A DNA stretch of 15,956 nt from Bacteroidales bacterium (GCA_031272415.1 JAISTU010000100.1:1-15956); one strand, 5' to 3'. Shown: positions 6,729-15,665, counted from the first letter of the stretch. Program-made: numbers and translations. Notes: generated by a model not told the origin, from the sequence alone.

Positions 6729-9700
6729 TTACTTTTTACTTGTAACGGTAACAGAGCCGTTTTGGATGACAGTATTGCTTTCTGACATCGGAATTGCATA
6801 AATTACCCAGAAATAAACACCGTCTGAAACGTAGTTACCTTGTCTGTTTTTACCGTCCCACCAGAAGTTAGGATTTTGATATTCAGGACAATTGGGGTCG
6901 GTACAATTTTGTTTCCAAACCAACATCCCCCAGCGGTCATAAACTTCAAATTTAAACTCTTTGAAAAAGCCTTTTTCCTCTGACGGTTTAAATGTATAAG
7001 GCAAACCGGTAGCAGGATTGGTGGCTTGTGGTGTAAATACATTAGGGAAACCAAGCATTTCTGTTATCAAAATCTGTTTTTCAACCGAATTTTTACAACC
7101 ATACTCGTCTATAATTTCCAAAATTACAGTAACATACCCCGAAGTAGTATTGTATGCATGAGTTGGATTTTGTGTAGAAACCGAGTCCCCATCTCCAAAA
7201 GTCCAATTCCATTTGACCAATTGACCATCTACAATTGTGGATTTATCTGTAAATTGAATAGATTCTCCTACTACTGCCTCTGTTTTATCGGGTTCAAAAT
7301 CAGCCGTTGGGGAAGTATACGCATTGACAATAACAGTATCATAATAATCTATTACACAGCCTGTTGGAACAAAATAAACACTTACTTTGAACGGATAATC
7401 AGCCGTTTTATCAAATTGTCTCAATACTTCTTCACCCATCAACGTATCTGATATATCTTCAAAGAACCACAGATAAGAAAGTATATGGTCGCGGTCTTTG
7501 GCGGTCAGTGTTGCACTATCGGGATAGAAAATAATATCTAAACCATCACAGGCGGCTGCCGAGTCCGGCAAAAAGCCTAATTGTGGTATTTCTATTACTT
7601 CCATTTCATGAGTAGTAGAGGCATAGCAAGACATCACTTTTTCGTACAAAGTAATGGCATACTTACCGGGGATGGTGTACATTGTTCGCCCATCAGGGAA
7701 AACACGCAAAGCAGAATCAACTTCCGTACTATCTATCTCGCCGTTACCATAATCCCAACGAATGGAATCTATATAGTAAGGCTTGTAAATGGTATCAAAT
7801 GCAGGTATAAGGACTGTCGTGTTGACAAAATCTATCGGCATATCAGGACAATAGAGCGAATCGAAGGTAAAATTAGGCTGCAAATCTATCGCATAAATAG
7901 TATCCGCCATATAGTCAATAATACATGAATAATAGTTCCCTGCTGTATCTTTTTCCATTTTGTACAATTGGAAATAAGGATAATAAACCTGTCCTGTTCT
8001 GTATGTCCATTTTTGAGGATTATACTTACCTGCCAATGGTCCTAACGATATAGAAGTTCCATCGCCTCTTTGGAATATAACAGAGTCAATATTGGAAACA
8101 CCTTGTGGGGTGAACGTAACCTGCAATGGAATACAGCCCGAAAGCGTGTCGGATGTCCATGTCCCTAATGGACCACCGATAAAGACATAACCCTTTACAG
8201 TGTCATGGTCTGAACAACCCAATCTGTCGGTTACAGATAAAATAACATCATAACTACCTGCGGATTTATAGTTATGATAAACTACACTGTCGTATGCAGG
8301 TGCATTGCTCAATGAATCTCCAAATTGCCATACACGTAAATCTATATCGCCGGATGATATATCGCTAAATCTTACCGACTGACCGCCTTTGCCGGCGCAA
8401 GGGAAATTATGTGCATCCGCCAAAAACTGTGCCACAGGACGCTGTACTATTACAGTATCTGTATATTCCTCCATACAGTTAATAGATTGCCCCAGTCCGT
8501 TAAGACCTTCTACCCTAATGGTAACATAAAATGTATCTCTTTCTTTGCCCGCACGACAATGAAACTGATGTGAAATCCCACTATTGGCTACATTAGGAGT
8601 GCGGTTATTGGCTAAAACAGCAGGAACTGTATTAGGTGTTCCGTCTCCCCACATCCATGTTGTTTTCACCCAGCCTGTTGAATAGTAACTGGCAGGCAGT
8701 ATCTTCGATTTATTGATAAATCCAACATCCGCTCCGCTACAATAAGTTTTGGCGGTTCCCACAAAGGACGCCTCAATTTGTTCATATACCGCCTGAATTT
8801 GATCGACAAGCACTCTTTCATAGTCTGTGACAGTTGAGTCACACCCAAATTCATTGGTACACATTACTTTAATATCATACATATTTCCATAAGGAGTATA
8901 CATGGCTTTCATTCCTAACTTATTGTAAATAGTTGCCGTATCACGCAGATAATCTTGTGCATCTATCAATTCAAAATACCATTTTACTATTTGTGTAGAG
9001 GTATAAGGTGCGGGTGTAAAAGAACCTTGTTCTCTTATCCAAAGCGAATCAGGTGTATTGGCGCACAATGTATCTCTCTTTGTATTAAATTCATAAGATG
9101 GGCTACTATGCATATAAGTTGTATATGCAGGTACACTACGCGGACGTACTTTTACGATTATAGAATCTATATACTGACAAGGAATAGGGAATACGTTTAT
9201 ATCTACAAAGTAAAATTTATACTCATTGGTCTTTGAAAAATGAACAGTATAGCCCTGCTGTGGTTTTATACGCGGGAAACGTATATCGGGTTGGAAATCA
9301 AAATAGCCATTTTCATCTAAAAGAGGTACTATGTCATCGTTCCAAACACTCATTACCGTATTGACGGTCGGAGAAGGTACCATAATCCAATCTGCTATCC
9401 CAAAATTACACCACGAAGAATCTACAAAAAATATTGTATCATTTTCGCAGACCTCAACAACTTTCTCAGGTAAAACCGTACTGTCTAATGTTGGGAATGT
9501 CATAAAATTAGGTATATGCACCGATACGGCTATGGGCTGATTCGCATCATCCTCACAATAACCGCAAGGATTGTAATTGGGATTTTCTGTAAATTCATAC
9601 TCACCGGCATCGTTTAACACGTATGCACATACATTGGTGTCGTCATTGATTGACTTAATTTGCAGATAAATAACACCCGGATAGTCTTTCAAATGAGAGG

Positions 9701-12512
9701 CATATTTTCCTATTTCATAATTGATATGAGATGTATCCGATAAATTATAAATTGTATCATTGATAGTAATATAATTCAATATAGTATCGCTGATATGGTT
9801 ATCCCAAATAGTGTCTGTAGGATTGAGCGGGTTTAGCACTACTTTTGCTGAATCATCCCAAATCCAAACATGTTTTGTTTCCATTTTACCGCCTGATGTA
9901 GCGGCTCCTATCGCAGTATAGGGCTCGGGCCAATGTGGATAATATGTACCTGTATCTTTCCCTATTACAGGCATACCACAAGCATAGATGACAGGATAGG
10001 GTGGAATTGGTGCCGGACTTTTAATTCCTGCCACAGGCGGACACACTGACATTGTCCATTGATATTCAACCATATCTCCTGCACAGCCATTATGAGAGGG
10101 CTGCATGGCAATCGGTATTTTTCCCGGGTCAGAGGGCGATATGGTCGCCGTATCGCTACTGCCTGCGCCTCCAAAGGGATTATACATTGCCAAAGGATTT
10201 AACCAAGCAATATCACTTGCTTTTGACCACCATAATGTATCATTATTATAGCCATGTCTGGCTTTACAGTAAGGACAATCATCTGCATAGGAAAGGGATG
10301 GCACGTATGTATAGCCTCCCCGTTCATAATCAGGAACTGTTCTAAGAGGGTCTTTATTGGTATAATCATAATACCGAATGGCAGTATCGCGAGGCACAAA
10401 TGAATTGGTGTCGCTATACAAAGAACCTTTACGTCTGGGTGTAAGTTCGTGTGTAGCGTCGCACTTTTCTACCATCAAAGGAACACGCACAAGTGTATCC
10501 TGCGTTACAGGGATGGCTCTATCCCAATTGTTGGGCGAAAAAGTCGGGTAGGCAACCACCGTGTCGCCAAGAAGATATACAGTGCTACCCGCCGGATAAA
10601 TTGTATCGCCATAATATTTTATGGAGTCTTGTCGCCAAAGCACTCTATGCCTGCCCGTTGTTGGGTCTAAAATATTGGTGTCTTTGATAAGAGAATAAGC
10701 GTAAGTCTGTATGCTTGATTGTGATTTGCAAAGTTCTTCTACATCTCTCCAACTGAAATCATAATATGGCTTATATCCTACCCAAACATCTTTGATAGGA
10801 AATGTATCTACACAGCCTTGTGCATTAGTCAATTGCATATAAATCCAAAAATGACCTGTATCTCTGTACACATGTGTAGCCATATCTGTTGTACCTGTTG
10901 AGGTATGGTGAGCAGTATCACCTGTAATATCCCAATACCATGTAAAATCTACAATAGGAGAAGTTGTTATCAAAGAGTCAGGATTGTTTCCTACTGTAAT
11001 CTGGAAAGGAAGGCATCCTGACGCCGGAGCCGGCGGTGCGGGGTCTATTACTACCCCTACTGCCCGCAGGGCAAATAAGTGTACTCCCCTTGTTATGGGC
11101 TCTAACAAACAGCCATAAGGAGTACGTATTCGTATGCTTGGATAATATTCTCCTTCTACCCCATACGCAAAAGAAGTCGCTCCTGTGGTTGTATCTCTTT
11201 GATTGGCGTTATCGTTCCATTGCCAAATGATTTGATGAAATCCAAAGTCATCTGTAGTTTTGTAAGGTGTAGTATCATTGAAATAGATAGGTTTGTCATA
11301 TTCACACCAGTTGGTATCAAGAATGCTAACTTGCGCCTTAACGGTATCATATACGTGTATGGTTTGCCATGCAGTATCTGAACACATACCATCGCGAGTA
11401 GATAGGATATACATTACCTCATAATCGCCGGCGACATAAAGTCGGGTAGATGTTCTGCTTTCAGGCAAATCTGCTTGCAAGCCTCCTGCCGGATTGTACA
11501 CTACCCACCTAAAATTCCACAACGCAGGGTTTTTATTGGGAGAACTAAATTCCACAGATGTATTTAATTTACAAATAATTGTATCTGAAAACGCAGGAGC
11601 AGCAGAAACTTCTTTTACACTGATATAATTGTTTTTTGTTACGCTATGCACACAACCGTTGGCGTCTGTTACTTGCAAAGTTACTGCCCAATATTGCTCT
11701 GTACCGGAGGTTACGGTCATGGTAAAAGAAGGATTACGCGAGGTAGAAGTTTGTCCGTCGCTCAGTGTCCATAGATAGGTATTTCCTGTCGCTGTCGGCG
11801 AAAAGGAAGTGTCTGTAAAATAGAAAGTATGGCTCGGCGTTTCTCCTACTCGATAACAACCACTTATATTATCCACTGTAAAACCTGCCGCAGGACGCTG
11901 CCTTATATGCACAAATTTATTCCTTGTTGCCATCCCTTCACAGCCATGATAATTCACCACCAATGTAATATCCCTATCAAGTGGGATATTTTGCGGATTG
12001 GCAAAGGTATGACTCGCACTCGCACCTGAGGTAGTATCAATACCTCCGTCTCCAAAGTCCCATCTGTATTTGAGTGGAATATCGGGATTGGCAGGCACTG
12101 TTACCGAAGATGTAAATGAAACACTCCCACCCGGACAGATGGTATCTATCCCTGACCCCAGCGTGGCATGGGATAGTGATAACTGTGGCATCGGATATAT
12201 CGTTACCGTGTCGTAGGCAACTGCCGAAGTGTTGTTGTTGTAATAAACAGTCAACATTACAGGAAATTTCCCGTCGCTTGAATACAAATGCGAATAAGTA
12301 GTCAAAAGAGGCGACAATTGTTTGTTGGAATTGCCATCTCCCCATACCCAAATACAACTATCGGCATTGTTCAATTGCCCTCGCTCTATCGTAAAGTTGA
12401 TAGTCGCCGGTGTACAGGCATCTATCAGGACAGACCAACTAATTCCCATTTGCCCAAAGGCTGTTAAAATACTTGCTGTTGTCAGCATCATTACTATAAA
12501 TATCTTTTTCAT
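6729..12512 (-). CDS. Giant PKD-repeat surface/secreted protein with T9SS type B sorting domain
   Basis: The 1927-residue protein begins with a signal peptide (MKKIFIVMMLTTASILTAFG, cut near residue 21). Many PKD-type beta-sandwich repeats follow, marked by WxWGDG-like motifs: WVWGDG (55-60), WDFGDGG (151-157), YLWTLSDG (about 246-253), WQWND (about 430), WYWDITGD (about 525), WMWGDG, VWQFGDS and, last, WNWTFGDGD in the repeat at about 1736-1818. Residues about 577-1170 lack clear PKD motifs and contain CPYC and CGYC pairs. The final 109 residues (from MLGFPNVFTP) with FEVYDRWG, WWDGK and DGVYFWVIYA form the gliding-motility-associated CHU_C domain, the signal for export by the type IX system and surface retention. 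The role is probably adhesive or structural; PKD repeats have no catalytic site. A hairpin terminator follows. A weak AAAGAA lies just before the ATG. The protease gene lies 127 bp upstream in the same direction. Confidence 0.93.
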   Translation of the reverse strand: MKKIFIVMMLTTASILTAFGQMGISWSVLIDACTPATINFTIERGQLNNADSCIWVWGDGNSNKQLSPLLTTYSHLYSSDGKFPVMLTVYYNNNTSAVAYDTVTIYPMPQLSLSHATLGSGIDTICPGGSVSFTSSVTVPANPDIPLKYRWDFGDGGIDTTSGASASHTFANPQNIPLDRDITLVVNYHGCEGMATRNKFVHIRQRPAAGFTVDNISGCYRVGETPSHTFYFTDTSFSPTATGNTYLWTLSDGQTSTSRNPSFTMTVTSGTEQYWAVTLQVTDANGCVHSVTKNNYISVKEVSAAPAFSDTIICKLNTSVEFSSPNKNPALWNFRWVVYNPAGGLQADLPESRTSTRLYVAGDYEVMYILSTRDGMCSDTAWQTIHVYDTVKAQVSILDTNWCEYDKPIYFNDTTPYKTTDDFGFHQIIWQWNDNANQRDTTTGATSFAYGVEGEYYPSIRIRTPYGCLLEPITRGVHLFALRAVGVVIDPAPPAPASGCLPFQITVGNNPDSLITTSPIVDFTWYWDITGDTAHHTSTGTTDMATHVYRDTGHFWIYMQLTNAQGCVDTFPIKDVWVGYKPYYDFSWRDVEELCKSQSSIQTYAYSLIKDTNILDPTTGRHRVLWRQDSIKYYGDTIYPAGSTVYLLGDTVVAYPTFSPNNWDRAIPVTQDTLVRVPLMVEKCDATHELTPRRKGSLYSDTNSFVPRDTAIRYYDYTNKDPLRTVPDYERGGYTYVPSLSYADDCPYCKARHGYNNDTLWWSKASDIAWLNPLAMYNPFGGAGSSDTATISPSDPGKIPIAMQPSHNGCAGDMVEYQWTMSVCPPVAGIKSPAPIPPYPVIYACGMPVIGKDTGTYYPHWPEPYTAIGAATSGGKMETKHVWIWDDSAKVVLNPLNPTDTIWDNHISDTILNYITINDTIYNLSDTSHINYEIGKYASHLKDYPGVIYLQIKSINDDTNVCAYVLNDAGEYEFTENPNYNPCGYCEDDANQPIAVSVHIPNFMTFPTLDSTVLPEKVVEVCENDTIFFVDSSWCNFGIADWIMVPSPTVNTVMSVWNDDIVPLLDENGYFDFQPDIRFPRIKPQQGYTVHFSKTNEYKFYFVDINVFPIPCQYIDSIIVKVRPRSVPAYTTYMHSSPSYEFNTKRDTLCANTPDSLWIREQGSFTPAPYTSTQIVKWYFELIDAQDYLRDTATIYNKLGMKAMYTPYGNMYDIKVMCTNEFGCDSTVTDYERVLVDQIQAVYEQIEASFVGTAKTYCSGADVGFINKSKILPASYYSTGWVKTTWMWGDGTPNTVPAVLANNRTPNVANSGISHQFHCRAGKERDTFYVTIRVEGLNGLGQSINCMEEYTDTVIVQRPVAQFLADAHNFPCAGKGGQSVRFSDISSGDIDLRVWQFGDSLSNAPAYDSVVYHNYKSAGSYDVILSVTDRLGCSDHDTVKGYVFIGGPLGTWTSDTLSGCIPLQVTFTPQGVSNIDSVIFQRGDGTSISLGPLAGKYNPQKWTYRTGQVYYPYFQLYKMEKDTAGNYYSCIIDYMADTIYAIDLQPNFTFDSLYCPDMPIDFVNTTVLIPAFDTIYKPYYIDSIRWDYGNGEIDSTEVDSALRVFPDGRTMYTIPGKYAITLYEKVMSCYASTTHEMEVIEIPQLGFLPDSAAACDGLDIIFYPDSATLTAKDRDHILSYLWFFEDISDTLMGEEVLRQFDKTADYPFKVSVYFVPTGCVIDYYDTVIVNAYTSPTADFEPDKTEAVVGESIQFTDKSTIVDGQLVKWNWTFGDGDSVSTQNPTHAYNTTSGYVTVILEIIDEYGCKNSVEKQILITEMLGFPNVFTPQATNPATGLPYTFKPSEEKGFFKEFKFEVYDRWGMLVWKQNCTDPNCPEYQNPNFWWDGKNRQGNYVSDGVYFWVIYAIPMSESNTVIQNGSVTVTSKK

Positions 12513-12598
12513 GATTCTTTAATGTATTAAACTTTAATAATATGTATTTAATTTATATTTTGTTACTTATAATTTATTTCTTATATTTTATATGACGC

Positions 12599-12629
12599 TA
12601 CTTTTGCCAAAAAAGTTGTCTCAAAAGTA
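12599..12629 (-). promoter_or_regulatory. Candidate -7 element inside an inverted repeat, upstream of the PKD gene
   Basis: On the minus strand TACTTTTG (12629-12622) matches TAnnTTTG and lies in the 127-bp gap before the PKD gene, implying a leader of about 105 nt. TACTTTTG is repeated on the plus strand at 12599-12606, so the two form an 8-bp inverted repeat around 15 bp. The repeat could be an operator or an mRNA hairpin after the protease stop codon. No convincing -33 element is seen, and no T-tract follows on the minus strand. Confidence 0.4.
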
Positions 12630-12639
12630 ATATTTTTTT

Positions 12640-14832
12640 TTATTGATAAATAATTTTTCGCACATAAACGCCTTTTTGTGTTATCATTTTAAATATATAA
12701 ATCCCCTTGGGGGAATGTTTTAAGTCAATTTCAACGGAATTGTTGCCGTTTTGTATTGATTGATGATAAATTTCTTTGCCTGTTATATCCAAAACGCTTA
12801 TATCTGCATTTTGAATTTCATTGCTCAAAAATTCCACATTTACCTTTCCGTGCGTAGGATTGGGATAAATATTACAAGATAAATCGGCATCTGAAATGTC
12901 TATTATATCATTTGTATCTTTTTTAGTGGTGTCCATAAGTAGCCAACTGATTTTAAAATTGCCATTGCTTTCATTATTGTCGCTTGCCAATCTTATCAGC
13001 GCACTTGCTGATTGTACATTGTAAACTTGTCCCAAAACAGGTGGATTATCGGCTGAAAATCTGTACAATCCCAGTGTATGATACTTAAATCCGCAAGTAA
13101 TGGTCGCTTTGCCGGCAGGATAAATTTCTAAATAATCACCTTTGCTCATCGCAAACTCACTGAATACCAATGGAATATCAGTTGCCTTTGTAGGGGCGAC
13201 AATCCAATTGCAATTCTGTAAATCGCCATAATTTTCTACCCAAACACTGTCCCAAAGAGAAGTGCTGATAACAGGAGAAGTACAACTGCCACAATTGCTT
13301 GATGTTGTGGTTGTTACGGTATAATTAAATCGAAATCCCGCATCTGTAACAGAAGCATTGCTATTGAAAACTATCAAAGCCTCTTTTGCATTGACATCAA
13401 TTGTTGTCCCCGAATACAACGTCCCTCCGTTGAGCGTAAGTACCAATGGGTCAGCAGTGGAATTGCCTGCATAAATTTTAACCCAATCATTTGCCGCCAC
13501 TGAAAATGCTGCCACAGAAAGCGTTATTTTGCTCACATCATTGCCCGCAGAAGGCGAAATTAACCACGAACAATTGGTGTTATTACGATAATCTTTGTAC
13601 CCGCTGCCATCATCAAAAGAGCCGTACAATGCCGTCAATACCTTTTGTCCTGTGAAATAATTAGTGGTATCTGTGCGAGGCTCAATATTGCGAATAATAG
13701 CATTTGACGCCGTATAAGCATTCATATCCGTAATGCTGTAATAACCATCACTATGACCGCCCCAGCCCCACTTAAAACTCAAAAAATTGCCATTCGTATT
13801 ATCATAACCATCACAAACCCACGCATGACAGCCGTCTCTGCCATCGGGATTGTTGGTACAAGCACTGTAATAGAGCGGTAAACCTCTATCAATATCATTC
13901 TCTATGAGCGTCATCCATTGTGCATCTGTATAATTGTATCTATATTGAGACTCCACTTTTGGCGAGCCGGTAGATTTGTATCTAAAAAAGTTGCCCAATG
14001 CTGCTACTGCTCTTTGGTCATAACTGCCTGAACCTGTAGGTTTATACATCATTTTTACTGCTACTCCGATATGATATATCAATTGAGCAATGGCATCGCT
14101 GTAGCCTGTTGCCTCATCTGCCATTGCCTCATAATCATAAGTTGCTGTGCTGAAATTTGCACTCAAAGTTCCGTAATCATAGCCGTCATTTAAACAATAA
14201 TAACTATTGCTACTGTCGCCTTGTCTGGGGTAGCGATGATAGTACATAATTTGTGCCAAAGCCACGGCTACACAGCCATTGGGGACTCTGTCATCATAAC
14301 CCGAAGGCGATGCCTCATCCAAAGGACAATACCAATTGTAGTATTTATTTTGATTCCAAATGCTTGTAATTAAAGGCTCTACACGATGATTGGCTACCTT
14401 TTCAACAGGATACAATTGAGGCGAAATCAATTTGTTCCATTTGAGTTCCAATTGAGGGTCAATTGCGACCTGCGATTGTATTGCTTTTTGTAATCCTTCT
14501 GCAAAACCATCCAAAAAATAATTTTTAGCAGGATGTTTGTCATCAATGGAAAAATAATTTTTAACCGAATAGGCAACAATAGGCTCTGAACGCTTATCTG
14601 CTGCCACAATTACAAAACCTCCCCCAACAAAATTATAAACGTAATACAGAGGCGAACCATTTTCACCATATTTGGTAAATTGCTCCGAAATTGTCGGTGA
14701 ATTTTCACTGTTTTGCTGTTGTTTAAAAAAACTAACTGCAATTTTTGCTGCCGTTGTACTATCTACATTCTGCGCCACCGACACAAAAAATAATCCTATA
14801 AACCATACTATACTTAATTGTTTTCTTAACAT
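12640..14832 (-). CDS. C10-family (streptopain-like) cysteine protease precursor with CUB-like domains and T9SS type A sorting domain
   Basis: The 730-residue product starts at ATG 14832; an in-frame TTG six bases upstream is less likely. It has a signal peptide (1-21) and an inhibitory propeptide of the Spi type (about 22-150, with GGGFVIVAADKRSEPIVAYS). The catalytic domain follows: VPNGCVAVALAQIMYYH contains the nucleophile Cys187, and DGCHAWVCDGYD contains His336. SFKWGWGGHSDGYYSI (352-367) is the conserved tryptophan loop; Lys354 occupies the position of the streptopain Asn356. Two CUB-like regions follow (about 403-506 and 514-632). The C-terminus, from NIYPNPTHGKVNVEF (about 655 to the end), is a type A sorting domain. 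Such enzymes are exported through the T9SS and process proteins extracellularly; SpeB and prtT/interpain are relatives. The promoter-like module 14878-14899 precedes it, and the PKD gene follows. Confidence 0.92.
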   Translation of the reverse strand: MLRKQLSIVWFIGLFFVSVAQNVDSTTAAKIAVSFFKQQQNSENSPTISEQFTKYGENGSPLYYVYNFVGGGFVIVAADKRSEPIVAYSVKNYFSIDDKHPAKNYFLDGFAEGLQKAIQSQVAIDPQLELKWNKLISPQLYPVEKVANHRVEPLITSIWNQNKYYNWYCPLDEASPSGYDDRVPNGCVAVALAQIMYYHRYPRQGDSSNSYYCLNDGYDYGTLSANFSTATYDYEAMADEATGYSDAIAQLIYHIGVAVKMMYKPTGSGSYDQRAVAALGNFFRYKSTGSPKVESQYRYNYTDAQWMTLIENDIDRGLPLYYSACTNNPDGRDGCHAWVCDGYDNTNGNFLSFKWGWGGHSDGYYSITDMNAYTASNAIIRNIEPRTDTTNYFTGQKVLTALYGSFDDGSGYKDYRNNTNCSWLISPSAGNDVSKITLSVAAFSVAANDWVKIYAGNSTADPLVLTLNGGTLYSGTTIDVNAKEALIVFNSNASVTDAGFRFNYTVTTTTSSNCGSCTSPVISTSLWDSVWVENYGDLQNCNWIVAPTKATDIPLVFSEFAMSKGDYLEIYPAGKATITCGFKYHTLGLYRFSADNPPVLGQVYNVQSASALIRLASDNNESNGNFKISWLLMDTTKKDTNDIIDISDADLSCNIYPNPTHGKVNVEFLSNEIQNADISVLDITGKEIYHQSIQNGNNSVEIDLKHSPKGIYIFKMITQKGVYVRKIIYQ

Positions 14833-14877
14833 GTTCAAAAAAAATTATCTTATATTAAAATATGTATATACATTTTA

Positions 14878-14899
14878 CAAAGATACACAAATATTTCAA
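14878..14899 (-). promoter_or_regulatory. Promoter-like module upstream of the protease gene
   Basis: On the minus strand TATCTTTG (14885-14878) matches TAnnTTTG, with TTG (14899-14897) 11 bp upstream, as in the other copies. It ends 45 bp before the ATG at 14832. Confidence 0.6.
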
Positions 14900-14923
14900 T
14901 TAAAAATTAAAAACCTTTTTTTC

Positions 14924-14965
14924 AGAGTGTAGAGTGCAGAGTGTAGAGTGCAGAGTGCAGAGTGT
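14924..14965 (+). repeat. AGAGTGT/AGAGTGC heptamer tract, 6 copies
   Basis: Six heptamers in the order T, C, T, C, C, T at the last position. It is part of the direct repeat; the other copy of that repeat has three units, all AGAGTGT. Confidence 0.9.
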
Positions 14966-15062
14966 AGATTTTTGATTATCAAACATTTACATGTATTTTA
15001 TAGGGGAAATACATGCTTTGCAAAAAAATGGCTGAAAGGTGTAGGGTACAAGGTGAAAGGTT

Positions 15063-15110
15063 AAATTTGTCCGATTTTAGAACATTTTTATCCCAAAGTG
15101 CAAAAAAAAA
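15063..15110 (-). repeat. Dispersed GCATTTT/GTTCTAAAATTTG module, copy 3 (inverted)
   Basis: On the minus strand a T run is followed by GCACTTTGGGATAAAAATG and TTCTAAAATCGGACAAATTT. It matches the copies at 4605 and 6527 with a few changes. It begins about 60 bp after the toxin stop codon. Confidence 0.75.
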
Positions 15111-15171
15111 TAAGAATTGAGAATTATTTTTGCCTTGTACCCTTTTTCCTTTCGCTTGTTTTTAGACAATG

Positions 15172-15444
15172 TTAATGGTCTTTATAATGCTTTCGTAATG
15201 CTATGATATAGATGTAATTAGGAAATATTTGATAAATCATTCTATCTTTTTTACTAATTTTTCTGCTCCAACATCCTGCAAATTCTCCTGTTAATTCCTT
15301 TGGGTCTCCACTACCTATTTTAGGATGTTCTATAATCTCCGTCAGTAAGCGATTTATTTCATTTTTAATTTGCACATTTCCGCTCTTTTCCCAAATGCGT
15401 TTATCTTTTTCCGCTCTTTTGGATAACTCTATTATATATGCCAT
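15172..15444 (-). CDS. YoeB/Txe-family mRNA-cleaving toxin
   Basis: The 90-residue protein fits the size and shape of YoeB, a ribosome-dependent mRNA endonuclease of the RelE superfamily. The conserved core runs GSGDPKELTG-x3-GCWSRKISKKDRMIYQI, followed by IALRKHYKDH. Compared with E. coli YoeB, Arg68 matches Arg65, and His86-Tyr87 match the catalytic His83-Tyr84. At the position of catalytic Glu46 a lysine (Lys49) is found, with Glu50 next to it. The start codon lies inside the 3' end of the antitoxin gene (13-bp overlap, different frame), so the two are translated together. Cysteine at GCWSR, where Phe or Lys is common, is a small departure. Activity is likely but not certain. Confidence 0.9.
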   Translation of the reverse strand: MAYIIELSKRAEKDKRIWEKSGNVQIKNEINRLLTEIIEHPKIGSGDPKELTGEFAGCWSRKISKKDRMIYQIFPNYIYIIALRKHYKDH

Positions 15445-15665
15445 GAATTTTTAAATTCTTCGAGAGTATATTTTTTCCCTGTCCCTCTTTCCGCTAATGC
15501 TTTCCTTGTTATTTTTTTTTCAGCGGGAGTTAATTCGTGAATATCATCATCTGTTTCATTATTTTGTACCTCAGCCTTTGAAAAATAATTTATGCATTTT
15601 AAGAAGAATTTTACTATTCTGTCATTTTCTTTGTATTTTACTGTACTTTCTATTATTGTGTCCAT
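15432..15665 (-). CDS. Antitoxin partner of the YoeB/Txe-type toxin
   Basis: This 77-residue acidic and basic mixed protein lies directly upstream of the toxin and overlaps it by 13 bp, the standard order for type II antitoxins. Its N-terminal half (MDTIIESTVKYKENDRIVKFF) is short and unlike the usual YefM/Phd fold as far as I can tell. The C-terminal part (ELTPAEKKITRKALAERGTG, then KKYTLEEFKNSWHI) is probably the toxin-wrapping segment: YTLEE plus a following helix recurs in small Bacteroidetes antitoxins. Assignment rests on position and overlap more than on sequence. Such proteins usually repress their own promoter with the toxin; the candidate promoter at 15698-15719 lies 33 bp upstream. 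Confidence 0.8.
   Translation of the reverse strand: MDTIIESTVKYKENDRIVKFFLKCINYFSKAEVQNNETDDDIHELTPAEKKITRKALAERGTGKKYTLEEFKNSWHI

Larger units (their letters stand above)
14875..14982 (-). repeat. Left direct repeat flanking the toxin-antitoxin operon
   Basis: The first 62 bp (14875-14936) are identical to 15695-15756. After a different number of heptamers (6 here, 3 there) both copies continue with AGAGTGTAGATTTTTGATTA and TCAA. The copies lie 820 bp apart in the same orientation on either side of the toxin-antitoxin genes. Confidence 0.93.
14833..15171. other. Intergenic region between toxin and protease genes, repeat-derived
   Basis: No gene is supported. Reading leftward from the toxin stop: CCTTGTACC/CCTTTCGC strings (15130-15160), AGAATTGAGAATT, a GCATTTT module (15063-15110), AAGGTGAAAGG-type heptamer-like sequence (15035-15062), a degenerate palindrome near 15003-15022, the ATTTTTGATTATCAA string, six AGAGTGT heptamers and the promoter-like module pointing at the protease gene. 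Confidence 0.7.

Noticed and set aside
7026..7451. Rightward open frames within the PKD gene (for example 7026-7451, 7581-7928, 8955-9236)
   Set aside because: They are antisense to a continuous, well-supported 1927-residue coding region and show no recognisable domains.
14833..14838. TTG 14838 as the start of the protease
   Set aside because: ATG 14832 lies six bases downstream and begins a normal signal peptide (MLRKQLSIV); a TTG start is not needed.
14672..14932. Rightward open frame overlapping the protease start
   Set aside because: It is antisense to the signal peptide region and extends into the promoter-like repeat.
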